Part shown: in pieces, positions 39,748 through 52,965 of the stretch
Layout: every line of letters begins with the position of its first letter
Numbering within the stretch: the first letter of the stretch is position 1
From: Caldibacillus debilis DSM 16016
GTDB taxonomy: Bacteria > Bacillota > Bacilli > Bacillales > Caldibacillaceae
Assembly: GCF_000383875.1 (NCBI RefSeq)
Contig: NZ_KB912891.1
Coordinates: forward strand, 52,788-116,787
Length of the DNA: 64,000 bases
Direction of reading: 5' to 3'
Program-made: the position numbers and the translations under genes
Notes under the pieces: generated by a model
What the model was told of the DNA's origin: nothing
The model's input: the letters and a program-made list of their open reading frames with translations, nothing else
The model's database searches: none

Positions 39748-39835
39748 AACGGGAGAATGGGAGGGGGAGGCGGGCGGCGCGGGGCGAAGGCCGCTCCGCG
39801 GCCATTTGCATTGCAGGGCAAGGGGATTTCCGGAA

Positions 39836-39873
39836 AAGAAAAAGGGGCGCGCAACAAGTGCTGCCCCTTTTTT
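39836..39873. terminator. Bidirectional terminator between whiA and clpP
   Basis: GGGGC (39844-39848) pairs with GCCCC (39863-39867), with additional G-U and G-C pairs inside. A T tract follows on the plus strand, and the plus-strand A tract before it gives T residues on the minus strand. Confidence 0.7.
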
Positions 39874-39892
39874 GCGCGCCCTCCGGCGCCCG

Positions 39893-40483
39893 TCAAGAAA
39901 TCGTGTTTCTGGAGATAATGTGGTCGATCAGCCCGTAATCCTTCGCTTCTTGGGCGGTCATGAATTTGTCCCGGTCCGTGTCCTTTTGGATGACTTCCAG
40001 CGGCTGGCCGGTATGTTCGGACAAGAGTTTGTTGATCTTGTCGCGCAAGAACAGGATCCGTCTCGCCGCGATTTCGATTTCCGTCGCCTGCCCTTGGGCG
40101 CCGCCCAACGGTTGGTGGATCATCACTTCGCTGTTCGGCAGGGCGTAGCGTTTCCCTTTCGTTCCCGCCGCCAGCAAGAAGGCGCCCATGGACGCGGCCA
40201 TGCCGATGCAGATCGTTTGCACATCCGCCTTGACAAATTGCATCGTGTCGTAAATGGCCATTCCGGCGGTGATGCTTCCGCCCGGGCTGTTGATGTATAA
40301 GGAGATGTCCTTTTCCGGATTTTCCGCATCCAAAAACAGCAATTGGGCGACGATGGAGTTGGCCACCTGGTCGTCGATCGGCCCACCGAGCATGATGATC
40401 CGGTCTTTCAAAAGGCGGGAATAAATATCGTAGGCACGTTCTCCGCGATTGGTTTGTTCGATGACTGTCGGAATCAAATACAT
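39893..40483 (-). CDS. clpP: ATP-dependent Clp protease proteolytic subunit
   Basis: A 196-residue ClpP, the tetradecameric serine peptidase that degrades substrates delivered by ClpC, ClpE or ClpX. The catalytic triad is Ser98 (GMAASMG), His123 (MIHQPLGG) and an Asp near 172. The start is ATG 40483, with GGAGGAG ahead and the classical N-terminus [20 protein letters not shown]; the frame runs further upstream without relevance. Transcription should be induced by heat and protein stress through the CtsR box in its promoter. Confidence 0.99.
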   Translation of the reverse strand: MYLIPTVIEQTNRGERAYDIYSRLLKDRIIMLGGPIDDQVANSIVAQLLFLDAENPEKDISLYINSPGGSITAGMAIYDTMQFVKADVQTICIGMAASMGAFLLAAGTKGKRYALPNSEVMIHQPLGGAQGQATEIEIAARRILFLRDKINKLLSEHTGQPLEVIQKDTDRDKFMTAQEAKDYGLIDHIISRNTIS

Positions 40484-40524
40484 CGGGAAACTCCTCCTTG
40501 AAAAAACAATTTTCATACAAAATC

Positions 40525-40553
40525 ATCATACAATAAAGGTCAATAAAGGTCAA
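40525..40553 (-). promoter_or_regulatory. SigA-type promoter of clpP
   Basis: On the minus strand TTGACC (40553-40548) and TATGAT (40530-40525) are 17 bases apart. The CtsR repeat covers the -35 and part of the spacer. Confidence 0.8.
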
Positions 40554-40554
40554 A
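40538..40554. promoter_or_regulatory. CtsR operator of clpP
   Basis: GGTCAAT-AAA-GGTCAAA is a tandem heptad with exact three-base spacing, matching the CtsR consensus with one difference. It overlaps the clpP promoter, so binding should block transcription until heat or stress inactivates CtsR. Confidence 0.9.
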
Positions 40555-40896
40555 CAAAAAGAGGCCCGGCCAATAATACTTTTTTCGCCAAAAAGCGTTC
40601 GGTGTAAAAGACGGTAACTAAATTTGCAAAAGCCACGGATAGCCCCTCCGTTTGATCGTGGTATCGCCGCCTCTAATCATAACACGGTTTATCTAGATGA
40701 AGTCCAGGAATTCGCGTAAAAAAAAGCAGGCGCAAAGCCGTTCCAATTCCGGAAGTCGATGTTCCCTTGACTGGGAGCGGGATTTTACAAAAATAGGAGG
40801 ACTTGATCGTTTATCTATGGCTTTTACATATTTTTTGTTGCATTTCATTTTCCAATGAACCGTCAAAAAAAAGAAAAAAATTTTCGGCAAATCCAG

Positions 40897-40925
40897 TTGC
40901 ATTTTTTCCAAGCATCTATTATAAT
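40897..40925 (+). promoter_or_regulatory. Promoter of tRNA-Arg
   Basis: TTGCAT (40897-40902) and a perfect TATAAT (40920-40925), 17-base spacer; transcription would begin about 14 bases before the tRNA. The 300 bases between the clpP promoter and this site show no gene. Confidence 0.8.
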
Positions 40926-40945
40926 AAACTTTGTCATTTGGATAT

Positions 40946-41017
40946 GCCCTCGTGGTGTAATGGATAGCACGCAAGATTCCGGTTCTTGAAATGTGGGTTC
41001 GAGTCCTGCCGAGGGCG
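40946..41017 (+). tRNA. tRNA-Arg (anticodon CCG)
   Basis: A 72-nucleotide cloverleaf: acceptor arms GCCCTCG and CGAGGGC pair perfectly, D arm GTGTAATGGATAGCAC, anticodon stem CAAGA/TCTTG with loop TTCCGGT giving anticodon CCG, and T arm GTGGG-TTCGAGT-CCTGC. The discriminator is G and the 3' CCA is not encoded. It reads CGG arginine codons. Confidence 0.95.
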
Positions 41018-41053
41018 CTAGATCGGAGTTCGGCGCCGGATGGCGCCGGACGG

Positions 41054-41083
41054 GCGCAAGACGGAACGGCAAACGTCTTGCGC
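41054..41083 (+). other. Stem-loop after the tRNA
   Basis: Perfect 10-base arms GCGCAAGACG (41054-41063) and CGTCTTGCGC (41074-41083). No T tract follows; it could be a processing or stabilising structure in the tRNA transcript. Confidence 0.55.
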
Positions 41084-41092
41084 GGAAAAGGA

Positions 41093-41147
41093 ATGGGGCG
41101 TTCCCGTAAGTCCTTATTCGGCTTGCGGACGCCCCGTTCTTTTTTTT
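41093..41147 (+). terminator. Terminator of the tRNA-Arg unit
   Basis: A long imperfect stem between AATGGGGCGTTCCCGTAAG and CTTGCGGACGCCCCGTT, followed by C and eight T residues. Confidence 0.75.
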
Positions 41148-41351
41148 GCAAAAGGCGCTTCGTTCCCCCTCCTTTTTGTTCCTGAAGGTCGATTCGGATC
41201 GTGCAAAAGACAGAGGGCGATGCCGCTTCGTTTCCACCTAGGTCCCCTTGGTTCGCCTTTGCCAAGCGGCGGAGGCAGCAGCAAGTCTTCCGCGAAGGCC
41301 GAGCCCCGCCGGAGAAGCGGATTCCCCGCCGAAAGGCGCCGGAGGCCGTCT

Positions 41352-41385
41352 CCCGGCCATCCCCTGTCGGCCGGGGCATTTTTTA
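41352..41385 (+). terminator. Terminator-like hairpin before rpoN
   Basis: CCCGGCC (41352-41358) and GGCCGGG (41369-41375) pair around a 10-base loop and are followed by GCATTTTTTATTT. It lies about 50 bases before the rpoN start, so it ends upstream transcription or attenuates rpoN. Confidence 0.55.
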
Positions 41386-41433
41386 TTTGTTCAATCCCTT
41401 TCCTTCGCTTACAATAGGATCGGGGGGATCAAA

Positions 41434-42771
41434 ATGAAACTGCAGACGGGGTTGACCCAGGAACAAAACCTACAGCTGAATATTACCCAGGAATTATTGC
41501 AAGCGATTTCTTTATTGCAATATACCTCCTTGGAGCTGGCTTCGTTTTTGGAAGAAAAAGCGGAAGAAAACCCGCTGCTGAACGTGGATATCCATTTTTT
41601 CCGGACAACGGATCCCCACGCCAAAAAATGGAACCGTTACAGGAATTACGAAAAGTCCGGCCCCCCCGTGGCGGATATCGAACAAATCCCCTTCCCCGGC
41701 TCCTGCTCCCTTGCCGATTATTTGAAAACCCAGAGCCTCCTGCTGCCCTTGGACGGGGAGGAGAGGAAGGCCCTGGACTATTTCATTCTCAACCTCGACG
41801 GGAACGGTTATCTCTCCGTCGACGTGGAAGAGGCATGCCGGCAGATCGGGGTTTCCAAGGAGGCGGGGGAAAGGGCGCTGGCCGCATTGCAGCGTTTGGA
41901 TCCTCCCGGAGTCGGCGCCAGGTCGCTGCAGGAATGCCTGTTGCTGCAACTGGAAAGGTCCCCCGGGGATAACGCCTTGGCCATCACCGTGATCAAAGAC
42001 TATTTTCAGCCGTTCGTCAACAGGAAGTGGCGGGAGATTTCCCGGAAATTGAACGTTTCCGCCGCCGAGATCCAGAAGGTCATGGACGGGGTGCAAAAAC
42101 TGAACCCGAAACCGGGGGCCGCCTTCCTGCAGGAACGTCCCCATTACATTATTCCGGATTTTATAGTAAAATATAACGACGGAAAATGGGAAATTGAGAT
42201 TGCCGAAGCCAATCTCATTGACGTGAAATTGAACCGGGACTATGTCGATGTCTTCCGCGGGAACCCGGATCCGGCGATGAAAGCCTATTTCCGGGAAAAA
42301 ATGCAGCAATACCGCTGGCTGCAAAAAAGCCTGGCCCAGCGGCGGGAGACGATGATGAAAATCATCGGCGAACTGGTCAAGCTCCAGGAAAAGTTCTTTT
42401 TAGGGGAAAAAAACCAGCTCCGCCCGATGACGATGAAGGAACTCGCCGAACGGGCGGGGGTCCATGAATCGACGGTTTCCAGGGTGGTCAAGAACAAATA
42501 CGTCCGCGCCCCGGGCGGAACTTTTGCCTTGAAGGACCTGTTTTCCGCAAAGCTCGCCAAAAATCGGGAAGAAATATCGGCGCAGCAAATCAAAGGCGAA
42601 TTGCGGGCGATCATCGACCGGGAGGATAAAAGGCGCCCCTTGTCCGACCAGGAAATCGCGGAGATTTTTCAAAAGAAAGGCATATCCGTCTCCCGGCGGA
42701 CGATCGCCAAATACCGGGAACAGATCGGCATCCCGAGTTCGAATAAAAGAAGAAGATTCGGAGCAGAATAA
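41434..42771 (+). CDS. rpoN: RNA polymerase sigma-54 factor (SigL)
   Basis: A 445-residue sigma-54, which needs an AAA+ enhancer-binding protein to open promoters of the -24/-12 type. Region I begins MKLQTGLTQEQNLQLNITQE with the Gln/Leu-rich pattern, the core-binding region is in the middle, a helix-turn-helix reads MKELAERAGVHESTVSRVV, and the C-terminus holds the RpoN box (SRRTIAKYREQIGIPSSNKR). ATG 41434 has GGGGGG ahead. A small thioredoxin-fold gene follows after 15 bases. Confidence 0.97.
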   Translation: MKLQTGLTQEQNLQLNITQELLQAISLLQYTSLELASFLEEKAEENPLLNVDIHFFRTTDPHAKKWNRYRNYEKSGPPVADIEQIPFPGSCSLADYLKTQSLLLPLDGEERKALDYFILNLDGNGYLSVDVEEACRQIGVSKEAGERALAALQRLDPPGVGARSLQECLLLQLERSPGDNALAITVIKDYFQPFVNRKWREISRKLNVSAAEIQKVMDGVQKLNPKPGAAFLQERPHYIIPDFIVKYNDGKWEIEIAEANLIDVKLNRDYVDVFRGNPDPAMKAYFREKMQQYRWLQKSLAQRRETMMKIIGELVKLQEKFFLGEKNQLRPMTMKELAERAGVHESTVSRVVKNKYVRAPGGTFALKDLFSAKLAKNREEISAQQIKGELRAIIDREDKRRPLSDQEIAEIFQKKGISVSRRTIAKYREQIGIPSSNKRRRFGAE

Positions 42772-42786
42772 GGAGCGGAAAATCCG

Positions 42787-43032
42787 GTGGAAGTCACGTT
42801 TTACAGCCGGCCCGGCTGCCATCTGTGCGAAAGGGCGGAAACGGTTTTGCGGGAATTGACCGAAGAATTGCCGATCACCTTGAAAAAGATCAACATCGAC
42901 GACAGCGATGAATGGACGGAAAAATACGGGCTGATGATCCCCGTCCTTGAGGTGGACGGACAGATCATCCTATATGGACAAATTGTGAAAGATGAAGCGA
43001 GAAACCGCTTACAACAACTCCTCTCCAATTGA
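42787..43032 (+). CDS. Small glutaredoxin-like protein (DUF836)
   Basis: An 81-residue thioredoxin-fold protein. CHLC near the N-terminus (FYSRPGCHLCERAE) is the CxxC redox motif and MIPVLEVDG provides the cis-Pro loop. It could reduce disulfides or glutathione-like mixed disulfides; the partner is unknown. GTG start with AAGGAGCGG. It is co-transcribed with rpoN and ends just before the cggR promoter. Confidence 0.88.
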   Translation: MEVTFYSRPGCHLCERAETVLRELTEELPITLKKINIDDSDEWTEKYGLMIPVLEVDGQIILYGQIVKDEARNRLQQLLSN

Positions 43033-43057
43033 AAATATGGCCCTTTCCTGCTATGAT
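43029..43057 (+). promoter_or_regulatory. Promoter of the cggR-gapA operon
   Basis: TTGAAA (43029-43034) and TATGAT (43052-43057) with a 17-base spacer. It overlaps the end of the glutaredoxin-like gene and lies about 35 bases ahead of the CggR operator. Confidence 0.8.
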
Positions 43058-43091
43058 TAGAAGTGGAGATGGAAATTTTTTTTAGCGGTAA

Positions 43092-43127
43092 TGGGACCAA
43101 AAAAGACTATTAGGGACATTTAATGAC
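43092..43127. promoter_or_regulatory. CggR operator
   Basis: Two direct repeats: TGGGAC-N6-AGAC, then four bases, then AGGGAC-N6-TGAC. The spacing equals the B. subtilis operator CGGGAC-N6-TGTC-N4-CGGGAC-N6-TGTC. It lies downstream of the promoter, so bound CggR would act as a roadblock, released by fructose-1,6-bisphosphate. Confidence 0.87.
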
Positions 43128-43151
43128 CAAATGGTTCGGTGGGATTCGCCA

Positions 43152-44162
43152 ATGGAATCGTTGATCCAAATCCAAAAAAGATTAGTCCCCGATCTTTTGG
43201 AAACGCTGGAAAAAAGGTATCAGATCCTGCACACGATATCCTTGATGCAGCCGGTCGGCAGAAGAAGCCTGTCCGCAAGGATGGGGATGACGGAACGGGT
43301 TCTCCGCGGAGAGATCGATTTCCTGAAAGAGCAAAAATTAATCGATGTGAAGAGCAGCGGAATGACCCTGAGCCATGAAGGCAAGATTATTTTGTTCAAA
43401 CTGGAAGAATTTATGCGGGAAGTGACCGGCGTCCTCGAATTGGAAACAAAGCTGAAAAGTCAGCTGAACATCAAGGATGTCGTCGTGATTTCCGGGGACA
43501 GCGACACATCTCCCTGGGTGAAATTTGAACTTGGCCGGGCGTGTGTCAAGCGGATCAAAAGCTGCCTCGCCGATCGAAACGTCATTGCCGTCATGGGAGG
43601 AACGACGATGGCGGCGGTGGCCGAAGCCTTCACCCCCGATTTTCACGACAAGGAAATCGTCTTTGTGCCGGCGAGGGGCGGTCTCGGGGAAGATGTGAAA
43701 AACCAGGCGAATACCATCGTATCCAAGATGGCGGAAAAGTCCGGCGGAAAGCACCGGGTTTTGTACGTCCCTGAACAGGTCAGCCAGGAGATTTACGAGT
43801 CGGTGATCGAGGAGCCTTCGATCAAAGAGGTTTTAACCATGATCCAATCGGCCAATATCGTCATCCACGGCATCGGGGAGGCGAAAGCCATGGCCGAAAG
43901 GAGAAGGACGGAAGCGGAGATCATGGAGAAAATCACCCGCGGAAAGGCTGTCGGCGAAGCCTTCGGGTATTATTTCAACGAAGAGGGGAAAATCGTCCAC
44001 AAAGTGCGGACGATCGGCTTGCAATTGCGCGATCTGAACGCCATCCCCCACATCTTCGCCGTAGCCGGCGGTAAATCGAAGGCCAAGGCGATCAAAGCCT
44101 ATATGAAAATCGCGCCTCCCAATACGGTGCTGATCACCGATGAGGCGGTCGCGAAAAGGTTA

Positions 44163-44174
<12 letters not shown>
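43152..44174 (+). CDS. cggR: Central glycolytic genes regulator CggR
   Basis: A 340-residue SorC/DeoR-type repressor, the length of B. subtilis CggR. An N-terminal winged helix (about 20-90, IGRRSLSA-like VGRRSLSARMGMTERVLRGE) is followed by the sugar-phosphate-binding domain (VVISGDSDTSPWVKFELG, VMGGTTMAAVAEA, FVPARGGLGEDVKNQ). It represses the operon when fructose-1,6-bisphosphate is low. ATG 43152 aligns with the family start; ATG 43131 lies in frame but inside the region just after the operator. The stop codon sits within a stem-loop. Confidence 0.97.
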
Positions 44175-45224
<1,050 letters not shown>

Positions 45225-45261
45225 TTCGGCCGAACCCATCACCGCCTGAACAACGTTTTCC

Positions 45262-45309
45262 GGGGGAAGCGGGGATCTCGATTTCCCCCTTCCCCTTTTA
45301 TCTTTTTTT
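45262..45309 (+). terminator. Terminator-like hairpin between gapA and pgk
   Basis: GGGGGAAGCGGGG (45262-45274) pairs with CCCCCTTCCCC (45285-45295) with a small bulge, followed by TTTTATCTTTTTTT. It lies inside the glycolytic operon and could lower read-through from gapA to pgk. A small GCCCCT/AGGGGC hairpin (45315-45328) follows before the pgk ribosome site. Confidence 0.7.
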
Positions 45310-45354
45310 GAACAGCCCCTGAAGGGGCCGAAAAAACCAGGGAGGTCGCCACGT

Positions 45355-46542
45355 ATGAACAAGAAAACCGTGAGGGATATTGATGTAAAAGGGAAACGGG
45401 TATTCGTCCGCGTCGACTTCAACGTGCCGATGAAGGACGGAAAAGTGACCGATGACACGAGAATCCGCGCCGCCCTTCCGACCATCCGTTACTTGATCGA
45501 ACACGGGGCGAAAGTGATCCTCGCCAGCCATCTCGGCCGGCCGAAAGGACAAGTGGTGGAAGAAATGCGCTTGACCGCCGCCGGGGAAAGACTTTCGGAG
45601 CTCCTCGGGAAAAAGGTGCTGAAAACGGACGAAGCCTTCGGGGACACGGTGAAAGCGGAGATCGAAAAAATGCAGGAAGGGGACGTGCTCCTGTTAGAAA
45701 ACGTCCGCTTCTATCCCGGCGAAACGAAAAATGATCCGGAACTGGCGAAAGCCTTTGCCGAATTGGCGGATGTGTACGTCAACGACGCCTTCGGTTCCGC
45801 CCACCGGGCCCACGCTTCGACGGAAGGCATCGCCCGTCATTTGCCCGCCGTTGCCGGATTTTTGATGGAAAAAGAATTGGCGGCATTGGGCGGAGCTTTG
45901 GAAAATCCGAAACGTCCGTTTACGGCCATCATCGGCGGCGCGAAAGTGAAGGACAAGATCGGCGTCATCGATAACCTTTTGGATAAAGTGGACAATCTGA
46001 TCATCGGGGGCGGACTCGCCTATACCTTCGTCAAAGCGAAGGGCTATGAAATCGGAAAATCGCTCCTCGAAGAAGACAAGATCGAATTGGCGAAAGAATT
46101 CATGAAAAAAGCGGAAGAAAAAGGCGTCAAATTTTACATGCCCGTCGACGCCGTTGTCGCCAAAGAGTTCTCCGAAAATGCCGAATCGAAAGTCGTGGAT
46201 ATTGACGCCATTCCGGAAGACTGGCAGGCCCTCGACATCGGCCCGAAGACGGCGAAACTTTACCGCGATGTCATCCTCCAATCGAAATTGGTCGTATGGA
46301 ACGGACCGATGGGCGTCTTCGAATTCGACAAATTTGCCGAAGGGACGAAACAAGTCGCCCTGGCTTTGGCCGATGCGAAGGATGCCTTTACCGTGATCGG
46401 CGGCGGGGATTCTGCCGCAGCCGTAAAAAAATTCGGCCTGGCCGATCAAATGGGCCATGTTTCCACCGGCGGAGGCGCTTCATTGGAATTCATGGAAGGG
46501 AAAGTGCTTCCCGGGGTTGCGGCCTTGGATGACAAAGAATGA
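45355..46542 (+). CDS. pgk: Phosphoglycerate kinase
   Basis: A 395-residue monomeric kinase that transfers phosphate from 1,3-bisphosphoglycerate to ADP. Substrate-binding [20 protein letters not shown], the [10 protein letters not shown] loop, [13 protein letters not shown] and the nucleotide-binding [13 protein letters not shown] are all present. AGGGAGGT precedes ATG. A terminator-like hairpin stands before it and another hairpin after it, so pgk may partly have its own expression level. Confidence 0.98.
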   Translation: MNKKTVRDIDVKGKRVFVRVDFNVPMKDGKVTDDTRIRAALPTIRYLIEHGAKVILASHLGRPKGQVVEEMRLTAAGERLSELLGKKVLKTDEAFGDTVKAEIEKMQEGDVLLLENVRFYPGETKNDPELAKAFAELADVYVNDAFGSAHRAHASTEGIARHLPAVAGFLMEKELAALGGALENPKRPFTAIIGGAKVKDKIGVIDNLLDKVDNLIIGGGLAYTFVKAKGYEIGKSLLEEDKIELAKEFMKKAEEKGVKFYMPVDAVVAKEFSENAESKVVDIDAIPEDWQALDIGPKTAKLYRDVILQSKLVVWNGPMGVFEFDKFAEGTKQVALALADAKDAFTVIGGGDSAAAVKKFGLADQMGHVSTGGGASLEFMEGKVLPGVAALDDKE

Positions 46543-46558
46543 ACATCTGCATAAAGGA

Positions 46559-46597
46559 AGAAAGATGAGCGATGCGGACTCCCTCATCTTTCTTTTT
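46559..46597 (+). terminator. Terminator-like hairpin between pgk and tpiA
   Basis: Perfect 11-base arms AGAAAGATGAG (46559-46569) and CTCATCTTTCT (46583-46593), 13-base loop, then TTTT. TGCTAAAAT right behind it (46597-46605) may be an extended -10 for tpiA. Confidence 0.75.
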
Positions 46598-46607
46598 GCT
46601 AAAATAA

Positions 46608-50245
<3,638 letters not shown>

Positions 50246-50302
50246 TCCGGCCGTTAAAGCATCCCGTGCCGGCGGCACGGGAAGGAAAAAACGGCAGGCA
50301 TA

Positions 50303-50343
50303 CGGCACGCTTTCGGCCATCGGCCGGCGGCGTGCCGTTTTTT
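50303..50343 (+). terminator. Terminator of the glycolytic operon
   Basis: Perfect arms CGGCACGC (50303-50310) and GCGTGCCG (50330-50337) with a GC-rich 19-base loop that can itself pair, then six T residues. A second hairpin CCCGTGCC/GGCACGGG just before it lacks T residues. The remaining gap up to 50633 shows a TATAAT near 50490 as possible promoter of the next gene. Confidence 0.82.
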
Positions 50344-50633
50344 GCTGTCAGGCATGGGTGTAGAGCAGGCGGGAAGCTTCAGAGCACGCGTAAGCGATTC
50401 CAGGATTTGCAGGGAAAGGAACCGACGGACGGAAAAAAGGTCGATAAACTGCGAAGATTTGACCTGTGGCGGGACTGCCCTTTTAAGGTATAATGGCATT
50501 AAACAAGCTTCGACAGCTTCAACGGGGTTTCATCGGAAAATTCCCGAGGCTTTGCTCCCGGAACCTGTGCATCCCGGGGAAAACCTTCGATGGAATATCC
50601 GCCCGAACCGATGTGTTGTGAGGAGGTTATGTG

Positions 50634-51113
50634 ATGGAATATTCACCCTTGTCGCTCTTGAAGGAGCTCAGAAAGTTCAGCTGGAAGGAGGAATCCTGGT
50701 TTTTGCCTCTCGCTTCGGCCATCGAAGGCGTAACCGCCGCGGAAGCGGCGTGGCGTCCGGACGGACATACCAACAGCATTTGGCAAATCTTGAATCATCT
50801 CAATTATTATAACGAACGCGTCCTGGAACAATTGCAAGGCAAGGAACCCGCCCCGCAGACAATCACCAATACGGAAACCTTCGGTCCTCCCGGGGATCCG
50901 GATGATCGGAAGGGATGGGAGGAGACCCTCCGCCGCACCCGGCAGATTGCCCAAGGCATCGAAGAGGCCCTGGAAAAGCTTGACGGCAAAGATTTGGAAA
51001 AGGAGGGCTTCTTAGAAAAACTCGCAGCGTGGATCATGCACGACACGTATCACACGGGACAAATCGTTTTGCTGAGGAAAATGCAAGGGACATGGCCCGC
51101 ACAAAGGGAATAA
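50634..51113 (+). CDS. DinB-like metal-binding protein
   Basis: A 159-residue four-helix protein of the DinB/YfiT-like superfamily. One metal-ligand His is in WQILNHLNYYNER and two lie near the end in MHDTYHTGQI (HxxxH). Members include bacillithiol or mycothiol-dependent transferases and DNA-damage-inducible proteins of unknown role, so the reaction cannot be named. ATG 50634 has GAGGAGG ahead. It forms a single-gene unit with its own terminator. Confidence 0.85.
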   Translation: MEYSPLSLLKELRKFSWKEESWFLPLASAIEGVTAAEAAWRPDGHTNSIWQILNHLNYYNERVLEQLQGKEPAPQTITNTETFGPPGDPDDRKGWEETLRRTRQIAQGIEEALEKLDGKDLEKEGFLEKLAAWIMHDTYHTGQIVLLRKMQGTWPAQRE

Positions 51114-51116
51114 CCG

Positions 51117-51141
51117 GCAAGGAAAATATCCTTGCTTTTTT
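51117..51141 (+). terminator. Terminator of the DinB-like gene
   Basis: Perfect 7-base arms GCAAGGA (51117-51123) and TCCTTGC (51129-51135), then six T residues. The sequence from 51142 to 51613 shows no further feature. Confidence 0.85.
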
Positions 51142-51613
51142 CTTTGTTAACCGGAATATAACCGGGAGTTTCCCCGATCATCAAAAAACCGATGCACCAA
51201 GAAGGAGCACACGGTCATAGGCGGAAAGCCTCCGAGGAAGGGAGACCGAGGCGGTTTCTTCCGGTGCGGGGTGACGATGAGGAGGGAATAAAATGGGGCG
51301 GAGCCAATCTTAACTTTCTTGCTCCGCCGATTTTTGATCGTGGACGGGTAAGAAAGGACGGCCTGCCGTCCGAAACCGGCGCCTTTCCAAAAAGCGGCAG
51401 GAAACCGGTCGCCCTTGTATGCGGATGAAAGGGAGAAAGGGAAAGATGCAGCCGGAAAACCGGTCACGCGAAGGACAAAAGGGAGGCAAACGGTCCCGAG
51501 TCCTGCGGGACTTGGATAAAATGTGTCAAAGGTCGTCATGCCGCCGATCGATGGCCGGACTCCTGGATGCATTCCTGTGGATTGTGCAATCCTTTGGTGT
51601 TTTACGCGCCTCC

Positions 51614-52348
51614 TCACCGGGCTTCGTAAAAATGCAAATAGGCGGCTTCCAAGGAAGGATGTTCATGGAGAAGTTCACCTTTCGTGCCTTCGAAAAGGAG
51701 CCGTCCCTGTTTCAGCAGACGGATGTGAAGCCGGTCCGGATCAACCGGCAAACCTTCGACTACGTCCAGCTGGTGGGTGGACAAAACGATGGCCGCCTGT
51801 TCCGTCCTGGAGAGGATGAGCCGCTTCAATTCGTAAATGGCAACCGGATCCAGCGCCGCAAAGGGCTCATCCAAAAAGATGAAATCCGCATCCAATGCCA
51901 ATGCGGCAATATGGCAGACCTTTTTCTTCATCCCGTTGGACAAGGCGTAAATAAATTTATTTTTTTCTTTTTCAAGATCAAAGGCGGCGAGCAGTTCCTT
52001 CACGCGTTTCAGGGATTGCTCCCGGCAGGAACCGTACATTTTCAAAACGAAGGAAACGTATTCCATGATCGTCAGTTCCTCAAAAAGGACGGGTTTTTCC
52101 GGGGAAAAAGACATGCGGTATTTTAGCGTTTTGGCCCTCGGATTTTGTTCGTCCGTCAAGTATTTGATTTTTTGCCGTTTCAGATCGGCCTTCAGAATTT
52201 CCTTGATGAACGTCGTTTTTCCGGCGCCGTTATGCCCAAGCAGGACGTAGATTTCTCCCCTTTGAAAGCGGGTGGAGACGTGGCTCAGCGCGGTTTTCTC
52301 CCCGTAGGAGACGGACAGGTCTTCAATGGCGATTTCATTCAGCCGCAT
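51614..52348 (-). CDS. ABC transporter ATP-binding protein
   Basis: A 244-residue single ATPase of the ABC-2 exporter type. Walker A is GHNGAGKT (38-45), the signature is the divergent LSNGMKKKV (from 136), Walker B ends FIFLDEPF near 160, and the switch His is in STHQ. The Q-loop position reads SPEKP, as in exporter ATPases of this type. It starts directly after the stop of a 95-residue membrane protein gene, and a 455-residue permease gene lies further upstream. Likely roles are export of a peptide or lipid or self-immunity; the substrate is unknown. It resembles the SkfE/YydI class in size only, which is inference. Confidence 0.85.
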   Translation of the reverse strand: MRLNEIAIEDLSVSYGEKTALSHVSTRFQRGEIYVLLGHNGAGKTTFIKEILKADLKRQKIKYLTDEQNPRAKTLKYRMSFSPEKPVLFEELTIMEYVSFVLKMYGSCREQSLKRVKELLAAFDLEKEKNKFIYALSNGMKKKVCHIAALALDADFIFLDEPFAALDPVAIYELKRLILSRTEQAAIVLSTHQLDVVEGLPVDPDRLHIRLLKQGRLLFEGTKGELLHEHPSLEAAYLHFYEAR

Positions 52349-52636
52349 TCAAATCCTTCCCTTTTTGCCAAAATAAACCCCGATGGAACGGTTGAATAGG
52401 AGAACGATGAACGTGATGGGGAACGCAAGCAGGATGGCGGCGATGATGATATGGAAGAACCCGATTTCCACTTCGCCGCTCGGCAATAGCCGGTACAGCG
52501 GAAAGGCATCAAAGGGATAACTCTTTGCCCGTTCCACCGGCTGCCTCAAGTTCATGGAAAAAAGGACGAACGAGATCAGAAATCCGATCACCGTGTTCAG
52601 AAAAGCGATGATTACGAAAGCCCGAACGGTTTTCAT
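52349..52636 (-). CDS. Small two-helix membrane protein of unknown function
   Basis: A 95-residue protein with two clear hydrophobic helices (about 5-28 and 60-84) joined by a polar loop (QPVERAKSYPFDAFPLYRLL) and a basic C-terminus. I do not recognise a family. AAGGTGGG precedes the ATG, and a TATACT lies about 20 bases before that on the same strand. The gene directly abuts the ATPase gene, so it is probably part of the same transporter, as a second membrane component or an accessory/immunity protein. Confidence 0.65.
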   Translation of the reverse strand: MKTVRAFVIIAFLNTVIGFLISFVLFSMNLRQPVERAKSYPFDAFPLYRLLPSGEVEIGFFHIIIAAILLAFPITFIVLLFNRSIGVYFGKKGRI

Positions 52637-52965
52637 CCGGTTCCCACCTTCAGTATATTTGAATTCTTGCCTGTTGCGAGGTTTGAATCATTCTCATGGA
52701 AAGGAGATCATCCTCCCGCCACCCGATGGAAAACGGTCATTCGGCGACCGCGGTCCGGCCGCCGATCCCCAAGGATCCCCTATCCCGTATCCCGCCGGTC
52801 TGGCCAACGGCTTGATAGGGAGCATCCGCCGGCGGTCAAATCCACGAAATGGCTTCCCCCGCCGGGAAATTTGCAGCCGCACACGAACCGGGAAAAAACG
52901 GAATGCAGCGCGTCTCCTCTTTTACATGAGCCCTCTCCCGCCTGTTTTCCCGATAGCCGCCGATC
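52637..52965. other. 329-base gap inside the ABC gene set
   Basis: Separates the permease gene from the 95-residue gene. I examined both strands for a small peptide gene with a ribosome site and found none that I can support; the TATACT near 52655 on the minus strand is the only promoter-like element. Confidence 0.4.
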
